Origin: Membranipora membranacea
Taxonomy: Eukaryota > Bryozoa > Gymnolaemata > Cheilostomatida > Membraniporidae
DNA length: 64,000 nucleotides
Reading direction: 5' to 3'
Assembly (NCBI GenBank): GCA_914767715.1
Contig: OU612069.1
Coordinates: 13,511,387 to 13,575,386 of the forward strand
Part shown: one piece after another, positions 1 to 11,943 of the stretch
Numbering within the stretch: the first letter of the stretch is position 1
How the letters are laid out: each line of letters begins with the position of its first letter
The notes under the pieces: model-generated
What the model saw: the letters and a program-made list of their open reading frames with translations, nothing else
What the model was told of the DNA's origin: nothing
Databases searched by the model: none
Program-made: the position numbers and the translations under genes

Positions 1-691
1 TCCTTTATCATTTTATCTTTGGAGGTAACTTTTGCTAAAGCAAAACAATGTTATCATTGGTTTCGAGAATCCATACTGGTTGAGCAAGTAGTTCGAGACT
101 AACTCCTTGGGTTGAGCCACCATTTGTAAATATAGCGTCGTTGTAATATTGCATATTCTATATTTTTATTTACTTTGACAAGATTTGCAGTTTGATATTT
201 TTACACAAAAAACATACAATAATATATTGAAAAAGGTTCGCATCAAATATCATCCAACTAATTTTCACTTCCAACTCAACCCTATTGAGACTGATAAATA
301 CATTTTTGAATCTTTGTTTCTCTTGAGAGGCTTTACTGTATAATGCAGGTGGCTGCCTCGGTTTGAAAGCTGGCTTCTTTCCTTCAGCCAGGTAATCCTC
401 TAGTAGCTCTATGCAAACAGGCTTCAGAGCTCACTTCATCATTGACGTAAACGTTGGGGTCCTTGTCAACATCTCCTTATTGATACCTTCCATAAACACA
501 ATTGGTGTTATATTCTCCTGCAACACGCGCGGATACTTGCTGCTCGCAACATCTCTTAATTCTTTATCAACTTTACACATGACCTTACAGGTTATCAGCT
601 CCGTGAGTTCCGGGATGTTTTAGATGGTCTATACAGTAGAATATGGAGCATATTTGTTACCAAGTCCAACGATAATAGTCATGGAATGACC

Positions 692-912
692 AAGGTATTT
701 AGTACATAGTATTTATAGTATTCAGTACATAGTATTTAGTATATAGTATAATAGTATTTAAAAAAAAGTATTTAAAATGTGGAGCACGTTAGTGTTACCG
801 TGTCCAAGGATAATGACAAGGGTATATAGTATTTAGTATATAGTATTTATAGTATAAAGTATATATTGTGTATAGTATTTAGTATTTAATATATAGTATA
901 ATAGTATTTTCA
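692..912. repeat. AT-rich degenerate tandem repeat (agtatttagtatatagt)
   Basis: Repeated units of agtattta / gtatatagt in two blocks (692-770 and 820-912) around the short non-repetitive stretch gagcacgttagtgttaccgt, itself similar to 645-670 (gagcatatttgttacc). So a larger unit of about 130 bp is also duplicated. Confidence 0.75.
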
Positions 913-1451
913 TCAGGATTAGCTACATTAGATACTTATGGTGACTAATTCACCAAAGTTTTCTTTCTGTCGACGTAGTTTACGAGTTCTATGCAGCATG
1001 TTCCAGCATACTATATGCGGAGGACTGAGACTCTGTAGTCGGCAAAGAAAAGTCAAAAGTGAGTCACTGCTGAAGGGAGAGTTGCATGCCCATGTTTTAT
1101 ATAGTATGTTTTATATCGAGCAACGCAGGAATTATGCAACATTATTTTTTCTTTCTTTTCTGAATCGGCCCTTTGTTTCCAGTTTTAATCGAAGTGACAG
1201 AGCCAGCCTCTCAGTTCTAGTATGAGACCTTGCGATATGATCCATGTCTGTCTGATTCCGGCATTGGTGCACTCCTCAATTTTAGCGACCGTAAACCTCC
1301 TTTGCTAGAACCGATTCAGGCAAACAGGTGCGATGCACTGTGTAAGTTCCTGGCAAGGGTCAAAAGAAGTGGCAAATAATAACCTGCCTATAAACCATGT
1401 GGATGATCTCATGACATATTCATTACGTGATGGTTATGGAAAGCAAACATA

Positions 1452-1721
1452 TTATGCTGGTGAATACATACATGGTAATTTCTCATAGCAACACATGAGA
1501 ACACCTTTGCCCTCTAGTTTTTTCCTCAAGCTCAGAAGCAATGCTCCTACTCGTCGAGCATTTCTTCGCCTCTGGCTCACCCTCACCCTCATGCTCCTGA
1601 TTCTTTTCTGAAATATAATACATAATCTATATGCATGTATATCATACAGCATGCAGAAATCATTCAATAAATCAGCTCGGAGTTTGGTTAGTTGGTTACG
1701 CAAACTTACATGTTTCTGCAC
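1452..1721 (-). other. Possible minus-strand exon, unidentified
   Basis: Near 1612 a minus-strand acceptor (atatttcag) is followed by a hydrophilic frame, KNQEHEGEGEPEAKKCSTS, RSIASELEEKTRGQR, then a stop. An alternative frame over the same DNA is arginine-rich and less protein-like. No family recognised and no partner exon seen. Confidence 0.2.
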
Positions 1722-2989
1722 TTGAGTGATTTGTGACAGGATTTACGGAGTTGAGGTGTTATATTTTGCTCGTAAAACTGAAATCAATAATAACGATTGG
1801 TAAATAGATAATATGAAAAAGGTGCATCAATAAATCGCAAACACGTAATAGCATATTAAATAAAACAGAAGAATAATCATTATAAACATACCTTTCCATC
1901 TGTGTCACTCTGATTTGAGTACAAAAAACATAATCCTTCTACGTCAATATTATTTAAGAACTTTTACTTTTACATTCAATGCTGACCATCTGGCCCAAAG
2001 CACTTCTTGTATGACTGTGCCCCAAAATTATGATGTGGCGATGATGTGCCAGTATGAGCTATTCCCTGAATAGATATGCAAATGAGGGTGAATGATGATA
2101 AGTTTGCCAGGGGTGGAAAACACATGCAACGCATCGCAGAAACAAGCGCACAACACCCCGCAGCACCCCCACCGAAAACCCTCTGGTTTTCCAAGGATTT
2201 CAAGAGAGGATTGGAAATGAGCTGTAGACTAAGTTTTTAACTAACAATATGTTTGGGCAGTATTATTATGATTTTACACATTAACTCTCTCAGAAATTAA
2301 TGCTTGGTACTCAGTCTATGAGCAATGTCTGTCACCTGAGGCAATTGCTCAAAAAACACCCATGCCTCATGGAAATTTGGTATTGAGAAGCTGTTGTGGT
2401 GACAAGGATAGGTATTTGGCACTAACAATGCATATGACATACCAGTACCCCTATCTTGACTATGAACATGGCCATTCCACAACATATCAGAGAAATTATT
2501 GAATGAAAGTTGCAACATCACATTGACTCAGCTTATAGGCCTGTTTTATGCCCATATTGGTCATAGAGACATTAAATTACCACATATTTGTCAATAATGT
2601 GGCTCATAATGCAACATAAAACACAGATTAACCACAACCTACCTCTGTTAAACAACAAAAATGTTCCATTTCTATCAAGAATTAAGCAATAAATCATTCA
2701 CATGACACCATATTTATAAACCCTCTCATCTGAAGTCCAGACGAGTATGCTCTGGCCGAAGTACCTTAACTCCCGCTTAAACATCTACTGTTGGATGCTC
2801 TGACACCCTCAGATGAAGTGGGATTCCAGGCTGATGCATTGCTCTCATTGTCTGAAAATATATAGCAGTTCAACTTAAATTCTTTGTATGTAAAAAGGAG
2901 GGTGTGGCCTGGTGAATAACAACTGTTGATTGGCTGCTTACTTGTTATTACATAGAAAACTTTTTTATTGCCATGGGCAGACAACACTT

Positions 2990-4079
2990 AATGGTGACAC
3001 ACATGGATCATAAATTACAGCTCGTTTCCAATCCTCTCTTGAAATCTTTGGGTTTTCCAATTAACCCTTAGTTTGGTTGGGCACGAACAGTATCAGATTG
3101 TGGACAGGGCGCTGGTACACCTGCCCGATGAAGTCTTCAGCTCCACCTTCCTGACCAGGCCGACCCAGCTCTCTATACCCTTGAGGATTCTGGCAAGTCT
3201 CCATTCATATCTTGGCGTCTCATTCCACTTGGATCTGGTTTGAAGTGTTTGTAAATACTCCAGCTTCCATCTACTCCAGAACTGCTCCGCCAAATACTGT
3301 ATTCATCTCCATCGCTTTCTGCTGTAGATGTCTGGTTCCTCAAACTTTCCTGGTGATGGATGTAGACCTTGGCATTTCATTGTCAGTAGATTATTTGGTC
3401 TCAGAGGGAGAGGATCACTGGATGAGTTTTTGCTGAGTTGTTGAGTAGTAAGAGGCCTCGAGTTGATTATGTACATGCATTCATACATTAATGTACGTAA
3501 GCTTGATGAATCCATGCAGAGGAGTAGACTTCCTCTCGCAAAGAATACCATGCCTCACATTTCTAACTGTACGTATAAGGCGTTCCCATGTGCCTCCCAT
3601 GTGACTGGCATACGGAACGTTGAAGCTGAAGGTGCTTTGACGAGATTCCAGAAATTTCTTCAGCTCTTGTGTAGAGGGTAAATCTAATCCTTTCTGGAGC
3701 TCTGTATCGGCACCGAATAGTACACTTGTACTTGTCCCCGGATAGCCAGGAAGTTACTCATTTCATTGATGAAGCAGTCAGTGGTCATCAAATAAAAGAA
3801 AGGGTCATCAAAGAGAGGTGAGGATCGATGATTGAACATGCCATTTCCCAAAATCATTTGCCATCGCATAACTTTCAATGTTTGCATTGCAGTCTCCCTC
3901 AAGGCTTGGTCTGCCTGTTTATCTGCAGCTCGCTTCTGTGCCAAGGTTATTACAGTAGCAGCACTGACAGCTGCCTCCTCCCGCCACCACTCATTGAGCT
4001 CTTGAAGAAGCACAAGCACCTCATCCACTTCTTTTTCTGTTACATATTTAATCAGAGCATTGTATAATGATATAAGCAA
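2990..4079 (-). mobile_element. Decayed BEL/Pao LTR-retrotransposon integrase/C-terminal pol fragment
   Basis: Seen on the minus strand, in several frames: TTDCFINEMSNFLAIRG (about 3720-3780), the HMGG/WER-type region degraded around 3560-3640, YIINSRPLT and LRPNNLLTMK (about 3360-3470), EEPDIYSRKRWR, then LAEQFWSRWKLEYLQTLQ and GLVRKVEL (about 3100-3290). These match the integrase core end and the C-terminal domain (DUF5641 type) of BEL/Pao pol. Frameshifts break it and part of the C-terminal domain after WNETPRYE is missing. The N-terminal part of the 3684-4079 frame (about 90 residues with EVLVLLQELNEWWREE) is not integrase-like and may be a rearranged junction. No LTRs were identified. 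Confidence 0.82.
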
Positions 4080-4099
4080 GACACCTTAAGAAATGGCAA

Positions 4100-5560
4100 A
4101 CATGTACCAATGGGAATCTTAAGCGGATATTCCCGGTCACAAAATATATTAATCTAAAGAGCAACTTCAGTCTGTATTATACATATCCTTCTATTAGGCA
4201 TACACTAAGGCCTACGCTTTGCACACGTCTTACTTTGCTATATGCCGGCTGTTACCGCCTCAAACTGTTCCCGGCAGTTCCCTCTTGTTATAAGAACTCT
4301 CGGTGATAGCTCCTGATTTAACTGGCTACTAACAGCCTCCCACTCCTCTTAAGACTTGGGTTTCAAGGCATTTACAGCCTTATGCAATAAGATATCTGAC
4401 TTCACATTCCACCGGAAACATTGTTTTATTGTAGCTATCTACAAACAAATAACTAATGCTCAGAAAGTGATAGTATACGAAAATATTTCACCTTGTTTGT
4501 ATGAGGTAATAGCCAACTGAGCTGAAATATTGTGTAAGGTTTGCCCATAGAAGTACCTTTGTATCCTGTTATGTGTTTCCTAAGTTCAGTTTCTATTACC
4601 ACCTCTCTAGCCGATCTATCAAGGCCATCTCCGAATCTTAGCCAATCGCATTGTTCGATTCTCTACTATACACAATTGCTTATTTAAATGGGATATACGA
4701 GGGTCCCACAACCTGTTCTGATAATTTGGCATCAACTTTTTTGTGAGTGACAAATGGAATTAAATTTAAAAGCTGACTATTAATGATTTCAGATTTGTGT
4801 GGCGAAAACCCATTTTAGTGACACAACCCTCATGATAGTATGAAATTATATGTGTAATATAATCAGTATCATAAGTTGATTCAAAAGCAATTAATATATA
4901 AAAAGGTTAAGTAAAGGAATATGAAAAAAAGATAGAAGTTGACTATAGCAGAAACTAACCTTCTCTTGAATGGGTTTTGTGCTCCAATGTGATTACTCTT
5001 TGTGGAAATGAGATAGGGAAATTATGTTGAAAGCCCTAGAAAAAAATTCCATGTGGTGCTATTTTACACGAGATCTGTGATGTTTTCCCGGACCCGAGAA
5101 TTTGTCGTATCTCGTCTCGATTCACGTTCCCGGACAGATTGTGCAACCTCTCTATTGTGCATTGTCTGGCTAGGAATGCTTTGTATGTCATCGTAATGAA
5201 GGTAGTCATCTACGAACCATATATAATAATGGATATTGTTTCCCTATCAGAGGTCAATATGAGAATCAGAGGTGTCAGATATTTAACATCAAAATTGACA
5301 TATTCTGAAGTTTCCTCCCTGTGATGGTATATATAAGAGTGTCACTGTTTTAATTTACTAGGAAGTCTCCAAAAGTGCTGAAATCCTAGTGCTCTCAGCA
5401 AATCAGCCACCTCGCTCACTTTGATATGAGATGTCAGGGTGAAAATGTCATTCCATCCGAATTAAACAACAAACAGTCACCAAATTCAGCTTTGTTTGAA
5501 AGAAGAAGCTCCATCCCCTGTGAAAAAATTGCTGTCTAGAAATACTACGGTATGACGCTG
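4100..5560. other. No gene recognised
   Basis: AT-rich sequence without supported exons. The end (5580-5720) repeats in diverged form the first 150 bp of the window (ttattttatctttggg..ttttgctaaag, ttggtttcaagaatcca). Confidence 0.5.
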
Positions 5561-6371
5561 ACCAAAGTTGTTTCTAATTTTACTCACTGCCAAATTGCAT
5601 TATTATTTTATCTTTGGGTTAAGTTTTGCTAAAGAGTACACTGTTTTAGCCAATTTTCATTGGTTTCAAGAATCCAGAATAGTTTGTAAAAAAGGCTCTG
5701 TTGTAATATTGTATATTATTTTATACTTTCATTTACAAACCCTCTTGATATTTCAATACATTTTTGGTTAAGAGGCAATTCGGTTAATGTCCATAATTGT
5801 TTCAAAAAATACCAATGAAACCAATTAAAATTTTAATCATAACTGTTGATTCGTTTTTTGCTGCAACATGATGACACCTGGCGAGTAGAGAGTTTGGATG
5901 CTCAGGTATTCAATGTGGATCACGGTATGCCAAAGTAAGCACGGACTTAAACCGAAAGTCTGTGATAGTCAGTAATTCAAACTCACTGTTGTGCTGTCAT
6001 AACGAATCTCAATTCAGAGGCGCCAGGGCTGTGACGATTGGTTATTAACAAAGTCACTGCTTAGCATCTCTGGGCAAAGATTCCGGCGATGGAAGAGAAC
6101 ACCCCACACCCTCATGTGTGTATTTCCAGTTCTATCAATTGCATCTATCTATCTATCTATCTATCTGAATACATGATTGCGAGCGTGATGAGCAGACTCT
6201 CAAAATGGCAGTTGTCAGGTATTAAATCTAGTTGTCAGAACTTTCATGTTAAAGATATGCAGATGATATTTGTTTGATTGGACCCAATGGTAATTCTTCT
6301 GATATAGATTTTTATTTTTGCTGAAGTAACCAGAATATCTAATCATTGCACAATCTAACCAAAAAACAAAT

Positions 6372-6713
6372 TTAAGCACTCGAGGTTATCATTTCAAATA
6401 GTCCATTGCCTGTATCTGGTACCTCCTCGCCAGTCGGTGGTACTGTAGATTGGTCAGGATATGACCTTGAGATTACTGTCTTACTATGAAGCCTCATGTG
6501 TTGATTTTCAGCATTGTAGTTGGATATTAAATATATATATATTTTAGCGGTGTCCAGTTGTTTAGTAACATTGGATAACTCCATTTTGATGTACCTATTT
6601 GCGTGTACTACAACTCCAAATTGCCTTGTCGCAGGTCCTTTCATAGTGTCTATTTCTTTCTTTCTACTCAGAGATATAACTTTGGCGACTGTCGTTCTGC
6701 TTGTAGTATTCAT
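6372..6713 (-). CDS. Possible small intronless gene, unknown protein (113 aa)
   Basis: A minus-strand frame starting MNTTSRTTVAKVISLSRKK and ending PDTGNGLFEMITSSA. The composition is protein-like (balanced charges, no low complexity), with a central block KGPATRQFGVVVHANRYIKM. A minus-strand TATA-like run lies about 60 nt upstream of the ATG (near 6775). I do not recognise the family. It may be a real small gene or an old retrocopy. Confidence 0.35.
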   Translation of the reverse strand: MNTTSRTTVAKVISLSRKKEIDTMKGPATRQFGVVVHANRYIKMELSNVTKQLDTAKIYIYLISNYNAENQHMRLHSKTVISRSYPDQSTVPPTGEEVPDTGNGLFEMITSSA

Positions 6714-6801
6714 GGCGAATTAAGTGTTTTCCGATATCTGATCTGATTTGATTCAGAGACCAATTTGATAGCGCTATATATATGGTTTTTTTGGCCATTA
6801 G

Positions 6802-6902
6802 GCCATGTAAGATCAAAGTAAGATCACAAGGATTAATTTTATTGATCCTAATATTGCCATAATCGTGTTAATCTTCTAGATAAGCCCATATAAAATGTAT
6901 TG
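6802..6902 (+). repeat. 101-bp direct repeat, copy 1
   Basis: Starts gccatgtaagatcaaagt. By eye it differs from 7317-7417 at one base in 101. The surrounding sequence is unrelated, so this is a recent short duplication or a mobile unit. Confidence 0.9.
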
Positions 6903-7316
6903 GCACTGGGGTAAAGTTATAAAACTAGGTTTGCTCTGACCAACTCAGCACAGATCCTTCTAAAGACAGCGATTGTCTGAACACATATAGCGCCAAAAAA
7001 CCATGTCTAACATTTATCTATCAAGATCATGAAACTTGTTAAGCGGTATAATAAAAAACATTATTGTACATGGCGCTCTTTATTTTGTTAGCCAATTGAG
7101 CAATTTCCTTGAATAATTCTAGTTCATCAGATTGAAACTGCGCTAGTAAACAAAATTTAGCTGAGGAACCAGCAACTTAGAATAGTGGCTTGCGGGGGGG
7201 GGGGGGGAGGGGACCAGCCCAAATACCATAGCATTTTCTGCATTAAGTGGATGACTGATGGCAATTCAGAAGGGTTTGACCAATCTTTGCCCCTTCATTG
7301 TGTTTCTATCCATTAT

Positions 7317-7417
7317 GCCATGTAAGATCAAAGTAAGATCACAAGGATTAATTTTATTGATCCTAATATTGCCATAATCATGTTAATCTTCTAGATAAGC
7401 CCATATAAAATGTATTG
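7317..7417 (+). repeat. 101-bp direct repeat, copy 2
   Basis: Second near-identical copy of 6802-6902, in the same orientation, 515 bp away. It ends at tgtattg in both. Confidence 0.9.
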
Positions 7418-7666
7418 TAGCAAATTGATTAACAGTCATGACAATGACACACTTGAACAAATACTAATTTTTTAAACAGGTGACTAATTCACAGACCTAT
7501 ATAAAATATATCATAGCAAATTGATACACATTCTCATTAAGCAGGTGACCAACTTTTGAGACATTCCGTCTACAAATTGGTGAATTATATAGCCATTTAT
7601 TCACTGCATTATACTACTTTGATGTACAGGGCAAGCTGTAAGATGTGAAGGTTTTAAAGAGCCTGA

Positions 7667-8295
7667 TGCCATAATATGTGCTATTGTCATATTAATATTA
7701 AACAGTCTGCAAACAAACAGCAATACGACTGAATATCAGTTTGAGCCAGGGCTCAAAATCGATACTGACTAAAGTATGGATTATTCTCAATACTTTTTAC
7801 CCAATTATAAGTATTAAATGTCTATTTTCAAGACTGAATCTTAAAAAAATATTGGAATTGTGTATAGGGTTATTGATAATTAAGCCACTCATATATACGC
7901 TTTTAAGGGCTGGCTGTGGTCTTGGCATGGAGATTACTTAATTGGCTATATCCTGTCAATATGAAAATAATAAGAAAGACTAACATAGACACATTATTAC
8001 AACAATCTATAGTATACTTATTGTAATACAATTCTGCATAACTGTCATTTTGAGTAAAAAAGGCAAAATTTTGTCAAAAAGCTGTCTGATGCCATAATAT
8101 GTGCTAATATTAAACAATCTGGTAAAAATCTGTGTTTAACTTTATATAATAGACAAACAAACAGCAATAAGACTGAATATCAGTTTGAGCCCGACTCAAA
8201 GTCGATACTGACTAAAATATGGATTATATTTAATACTTTTTACCCAATAAAAAGTATTAAATGTCTATTTTCAAGATCTAAATCTATGACAAATG
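7667..8295 (+). repeat. Tandem duplication, about 420-bp period
   Basis: 7667-7850 (gatgccataatatgtgct ... tgtctattttcaaga) recurs at 8088-8275 with scattered substitutions and a 40-bp insertion (ctggtaaaaatctgtg...). Shared landmarks are aaacaaacagcaata, gaatatcagtttgagcc and atcgatactgacta. No coding content. Confidence 0.85.
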
Positions 8296-8774
8296 ATATG
8301 GTGTATAGGGTGATAGTTGAACGTTTCATAAAAAATGAAAATCTCTAGAATAAATATTGAATGAATTATGACCTATAATAGGAATGTATGTCTGCACCAA
8401 AAATTTGCACTGTAACTTATGTAAACACTGAAATTGGCAAGTGGATAAATTGATCATAGCTCATAAACATTGCATCATTATAGTTCCCCCCCCCCTGTGA
8501 TATTATTTGGAGTGCTAAGTCAATAGGTGACAGCACAAGATGGATTGTATAATCTAGACAGAAGAATTAAATATCCAAATTTTTAGGGTACATGATGATC
8601 TCTCTGCTCATTAATGTGTTGATCTAGCAAATTGATTATTTATAAGAACACTATCTTTTTGACTCATAGGAGGGACCCTACTCATGTTGAGAAACTCTCA
8701 TGCTAACCTATCTGTCATATTTTGTAGAATTTTATGCCATCATAAACACTATCATAAACAATGTGACTAACATT

Positions 8775-8816
8775 ACATCACTGAGTAGGGATACTATATC
8801 CTCACTCAGTGATGGC
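8775..8816. repeat. Palindrome related to the cacagagtaaggatata element
   Basis: catcactgagtagggata / tatcctcactcagtgatg forms an imperfect hairpin. It resembles the terminal repeat found at 40511-40560 and 58160-58490. Confidence 0.6.
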
Positions 8817-9679
8817 ATTTTCCAAAATGCCCTTTCGTGATCGGTCAAAGCAGGCAATTGGTAATTGGTAATTAATTAGCATCTGGGCTTTCCAACTATG
8901 TATTGTGAACATAGAACAAAGCACCTGCAGGATATGTCAAAGCTGCTCAAACTGTCTGCTTGTAGTACACCATCTCGACGGTGATTCATTGGATTTCAAC
9001 TAAAAGCAGATTTTAAAAACAGCACCATTTCCTTGTTCCAGGTGAGTAAATCTAAACCACTTTGTTAATATGGCAAATGTTGTTATAAAAAAAACAGCCG
9101 CTTATAATATAATAGCTAATTTGATTTTGCGCAATTTAAAAGATATATTACCTCACAAAACATTTTTGAAGCTCAATCGATCAGAATTTACGACAACTCA
9201 TATTGAGAATAAATCTTAGTATGATGTAAGGATTGTACCAGGTTTTTCTAATTGTTTTATAATCAATCATCATTAGTTTATATTTATATGCTCATAATCG
9301 TATCAGTTATTAAGAGAGGATAAACCGATAAGAGGGTTCATGACTTTAAACTTATTATTGTATGTAATGCTTCTTGATGGCCATGAAATGGATTTCTCAT
9401 CATATCAGCAGCCAGTGATTATAATTTAGGCTGAGACTTAGTCTGAGTGAAGTTCATATGAAATTATATATCGTTGGATAATGAAAGCGTTCATCCGCCC
9501 ATCTTTATTATTATTTAATACTGAGGCCTACAATCTTGCCTGTGTAGACAGTGTGTTCAATAATGCTTTTTAATTAATTTTAGATTTTATTGTTGACCGA
9601 CTCATCATGGTAATGGTGACCAGATTAAAAAGAAAACTGAAGGGCCAGCGCAAGGTTTTAATCAAAAGATACAAAGAGA

Positions 9680-10966
9680 AAAAAAACGAAAATACTGAAA
9701 CAGGGCGTCAACAAGCTGTTTTAAATGTGGTTATTTTCCTGATATTTGGAAGTGTGCAGAGATAGTACCAATCGAAAAAAAGAAGTCTGTTGATACTGAA
9801 TCAGATTTTAGACCTATTTCCTTGTTATGGCACCTGGGCAAAATTATTGAAAAAGCTGTTATGCATTTTTATGTTCAGTTTGTTTTACCAACCATTGATG
9901 GAAACCAGTATGCGTATCAGAAAAACCGAGGTACAGTAGATGCAATCATAGCTGCTATCGATAATTGGACACAATTATTAGATGAACCAAAGTCAAAATA
10001 TTTGACAGTCGCTTTCCTTGACATGTCAAAGGCTTTTGACAAGATGGACAGAGGAAAACTGATAGATATGCTAACGAGGAAGGGTATCAACTATAATCTA
10101 GTGCAAATCATCAACAGCTTCCTCACACACCGATACCAATCAGTACGCATCGGCAACAATACCTGCCGAACATTACCAGTTATAAATGGAACACCCCAGG
10201 GGACATTGCTAGGTCCTGTCTTCTGGCTTTTATATGTGGACAGCCTTGAAGTTGAATGTGACATAATAAAACACTAAACCAACAACTGGACCTCCAAACC
10301 TCTCTAGACACAGTATCGACATGGTGCGATGAGTATAATATGGTGGCTAATGCAAAAAAGTCATCTATTATGCATCTGACTAACAAACATGCTCGATACC
10401 AATTCCAACCACCAACTCTGAAGCTGAATGGTGTACAAATACCACCGACAACTAAGACTAGATTTCTAGGAATCACTATCGATCAGCATTTGTCTTTCGA
10501 AGACCATGTCGACTCGATCCTGAAGAACGTCAGACCGCTAACCTATACCCTTCTTAACCTCAAACGCTCTGGCGTACCTCAGCGGTTACTCACGAGGTTC
10601 TACCTTACATGTATACGGCCTCGTATGACATATGGAAGCGTAGCCTGGTTCTGCATGATGACCGACCAACAGAAGAAACGAGTAATCCAGCTGGAAAAAC
10701 TCTCACTGAAAATTATAGCCCCAGGCTGTGACGAGTATAGTGAAAGGACAGCCCTGCTAAACATCATACCACTAGACGAATATATTGACTCTATGTGCCA
10801 TCAACACATCGACAAGATCAAGACACCTGGGCACTGCCTGCATCATTTACTACCTCAACCGAGTAGACATACAACGCGCCTCAACACCAGCTCACGAACT
10901 GCATTGAGAGGCAACACTTTACTCATGTGTTACAGCAATGCCGGATGTGTAAATTATAAAGTCTAA
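9680..10966 (+). mobile_element. Broken non-LTR retrotransposon reverse transcriptase (CR1/Jockey-like)
   Basis: Seen: plus-strand reverse transcriptase blocks in order: FPDIWKCAEIVPIEKKKS (about 9735-9790), DFRPISLLWHLGKIIEKAV, YAYQKNRGT, TVAFLDMSKAFDKMD (about 10005-10050), NGTPQGTLLGPVFWLLYVDSL (to about 10245), then a stop at 10277. A shifted frame resumes with STWCDEYNMVANAKKS and KTRFLGITIDQHLSFEDHVD and ends at 10966 in the C-terminal region. Between them, the stretch that should hold the catalytic (F/Y)ADD motif is deleted and the frame changes. No endonuclease domain is visible upstream. It is therefore a dead, 5'-truncated copy. The clade call rests on the thumb and C-terminal style only. 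Confidence 0.88.
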
Positions 10967-11231
10967 GAATTAATTTTTTTCTGTTTTTATTTTCATGCCC
11001 AGGTTGCCTTCCTTACTTATATTGTGATGAAACCTCTAAAGGTCGCCACTAATTTTTAGAAGATGATCATTGGTTCAGTAATAAAGATTATATATATATA
11101 GAAAAGATCCCTGATGCAGAGCTATGACTGAAAAGAATGACGGAAAGTCGTCCTTATAAGACACACAATAATCAGAACCAAAGAATTATCGCCTCAACAG
11201 TTCGCACTACGCCTTAAAGTGCCTCGACCGG

Positions 11232-11239
11232 TATAAAAG
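11232..11239 (+). promoter_or_regulatory. Strong TATA-like promoter sequence without an evident gene
   Basis: TATAAAAG in an unusually GC-rich local context (ccggTATAAAAGggcc), plus strand. About 50 nt downstream an ATG opens only a 19-codon frame (MGLAAFKILLLFWEYDEQS). No product is recognised. It could be an orphan or decayed promoter. Confidence 0.35.
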
Positions 11240-11900
11240 GGCCAGTCAATGTAAAGCGATCACCCAGCCATATCAAATTCAAATGGGGTTAGCAGCATTC
11301 AAAATCCTCCTGCTTTTTTGGGAATATGATGAGCAGTCTTGACTTTATTGAGATGGAAATTGCATTGGCTGATGCAGATTTTTCATACACACATCCCTAT
11401 ATAAATCTTATTCCAAGAATTTCCTTAGAAAGTGGTGAAAATGCATCAGCTTTGACTCAAAATTGCACAGCCGCAGAAATTTCAAATAACCCGCCCCACA
11501 TTTTACTGTTTCTTATTGGTTGATTTTGAAATATGATTGACAGATTTATATAGTGCCTAGAATTTTTGTCAAGTGCCTAGTTACGGTTGCTGTCATTAAT
11601 TGGCAATCAATATGCTAATATGCTATTAAAATCCTACAATCAAGTTTACATCAAGATGGGATAAAATAGCTAGGGGCTTTATCCAAGGACTTTTATTATC
11701 GCAGCCTGAGATAGTAAAATTTTTATTATTACAATCCTGAAGAATTTGCTAAGAAATCTAGTAGGACCTCCATCGAAATTGAAACTCCTTGTATGTAATA
11801 TTAGGGTCAAGAAATGTTGAAATTGTAAACAAAGTATTTGAGTAAAAAAGCAGATTATGAAGATGAAATACACTCCTATATATTATGAACAATCTCTTTA

Positions 11901-11928
11901 TTTATAATGGGTGGCCCTGAAAAGGGCC
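11901..11928 (-). terminator. Histone-type mRNA 3' end: stem-loop plus purine-rich downstream element
   Basis: Read on the minus strand, 15 nt after the TGA stop comes GGCCCTTTTCAGGGCC: a 6-bp stem with a TTTC loop, preceded by CCCAAAC and followed by ACCCA. This fits the stem-loop consensus of replication-dependent histone mRNAs (stem GGYYCT, flanks AA(A/C) and ACCA). About 9 nt further comes AAATAAAGAG, which fits the purine-rich U7 target (core AAAGAG) and also contains AATAAA. The only coding frame upstream is the non-histone protein at 11944-12723. Confidence 0.8.
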
Positions 11929-11943
11929 GTTTGGGTTGGACGC

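Noticed and set aside
11913-11928. Reading the stem-loop on the plus strand as a terminator
   Set aside because: On the plus strand the loop is GAAA and flanks do not fit; only the minus strand matches the histone consensus, and this is not a bacterial sequence.
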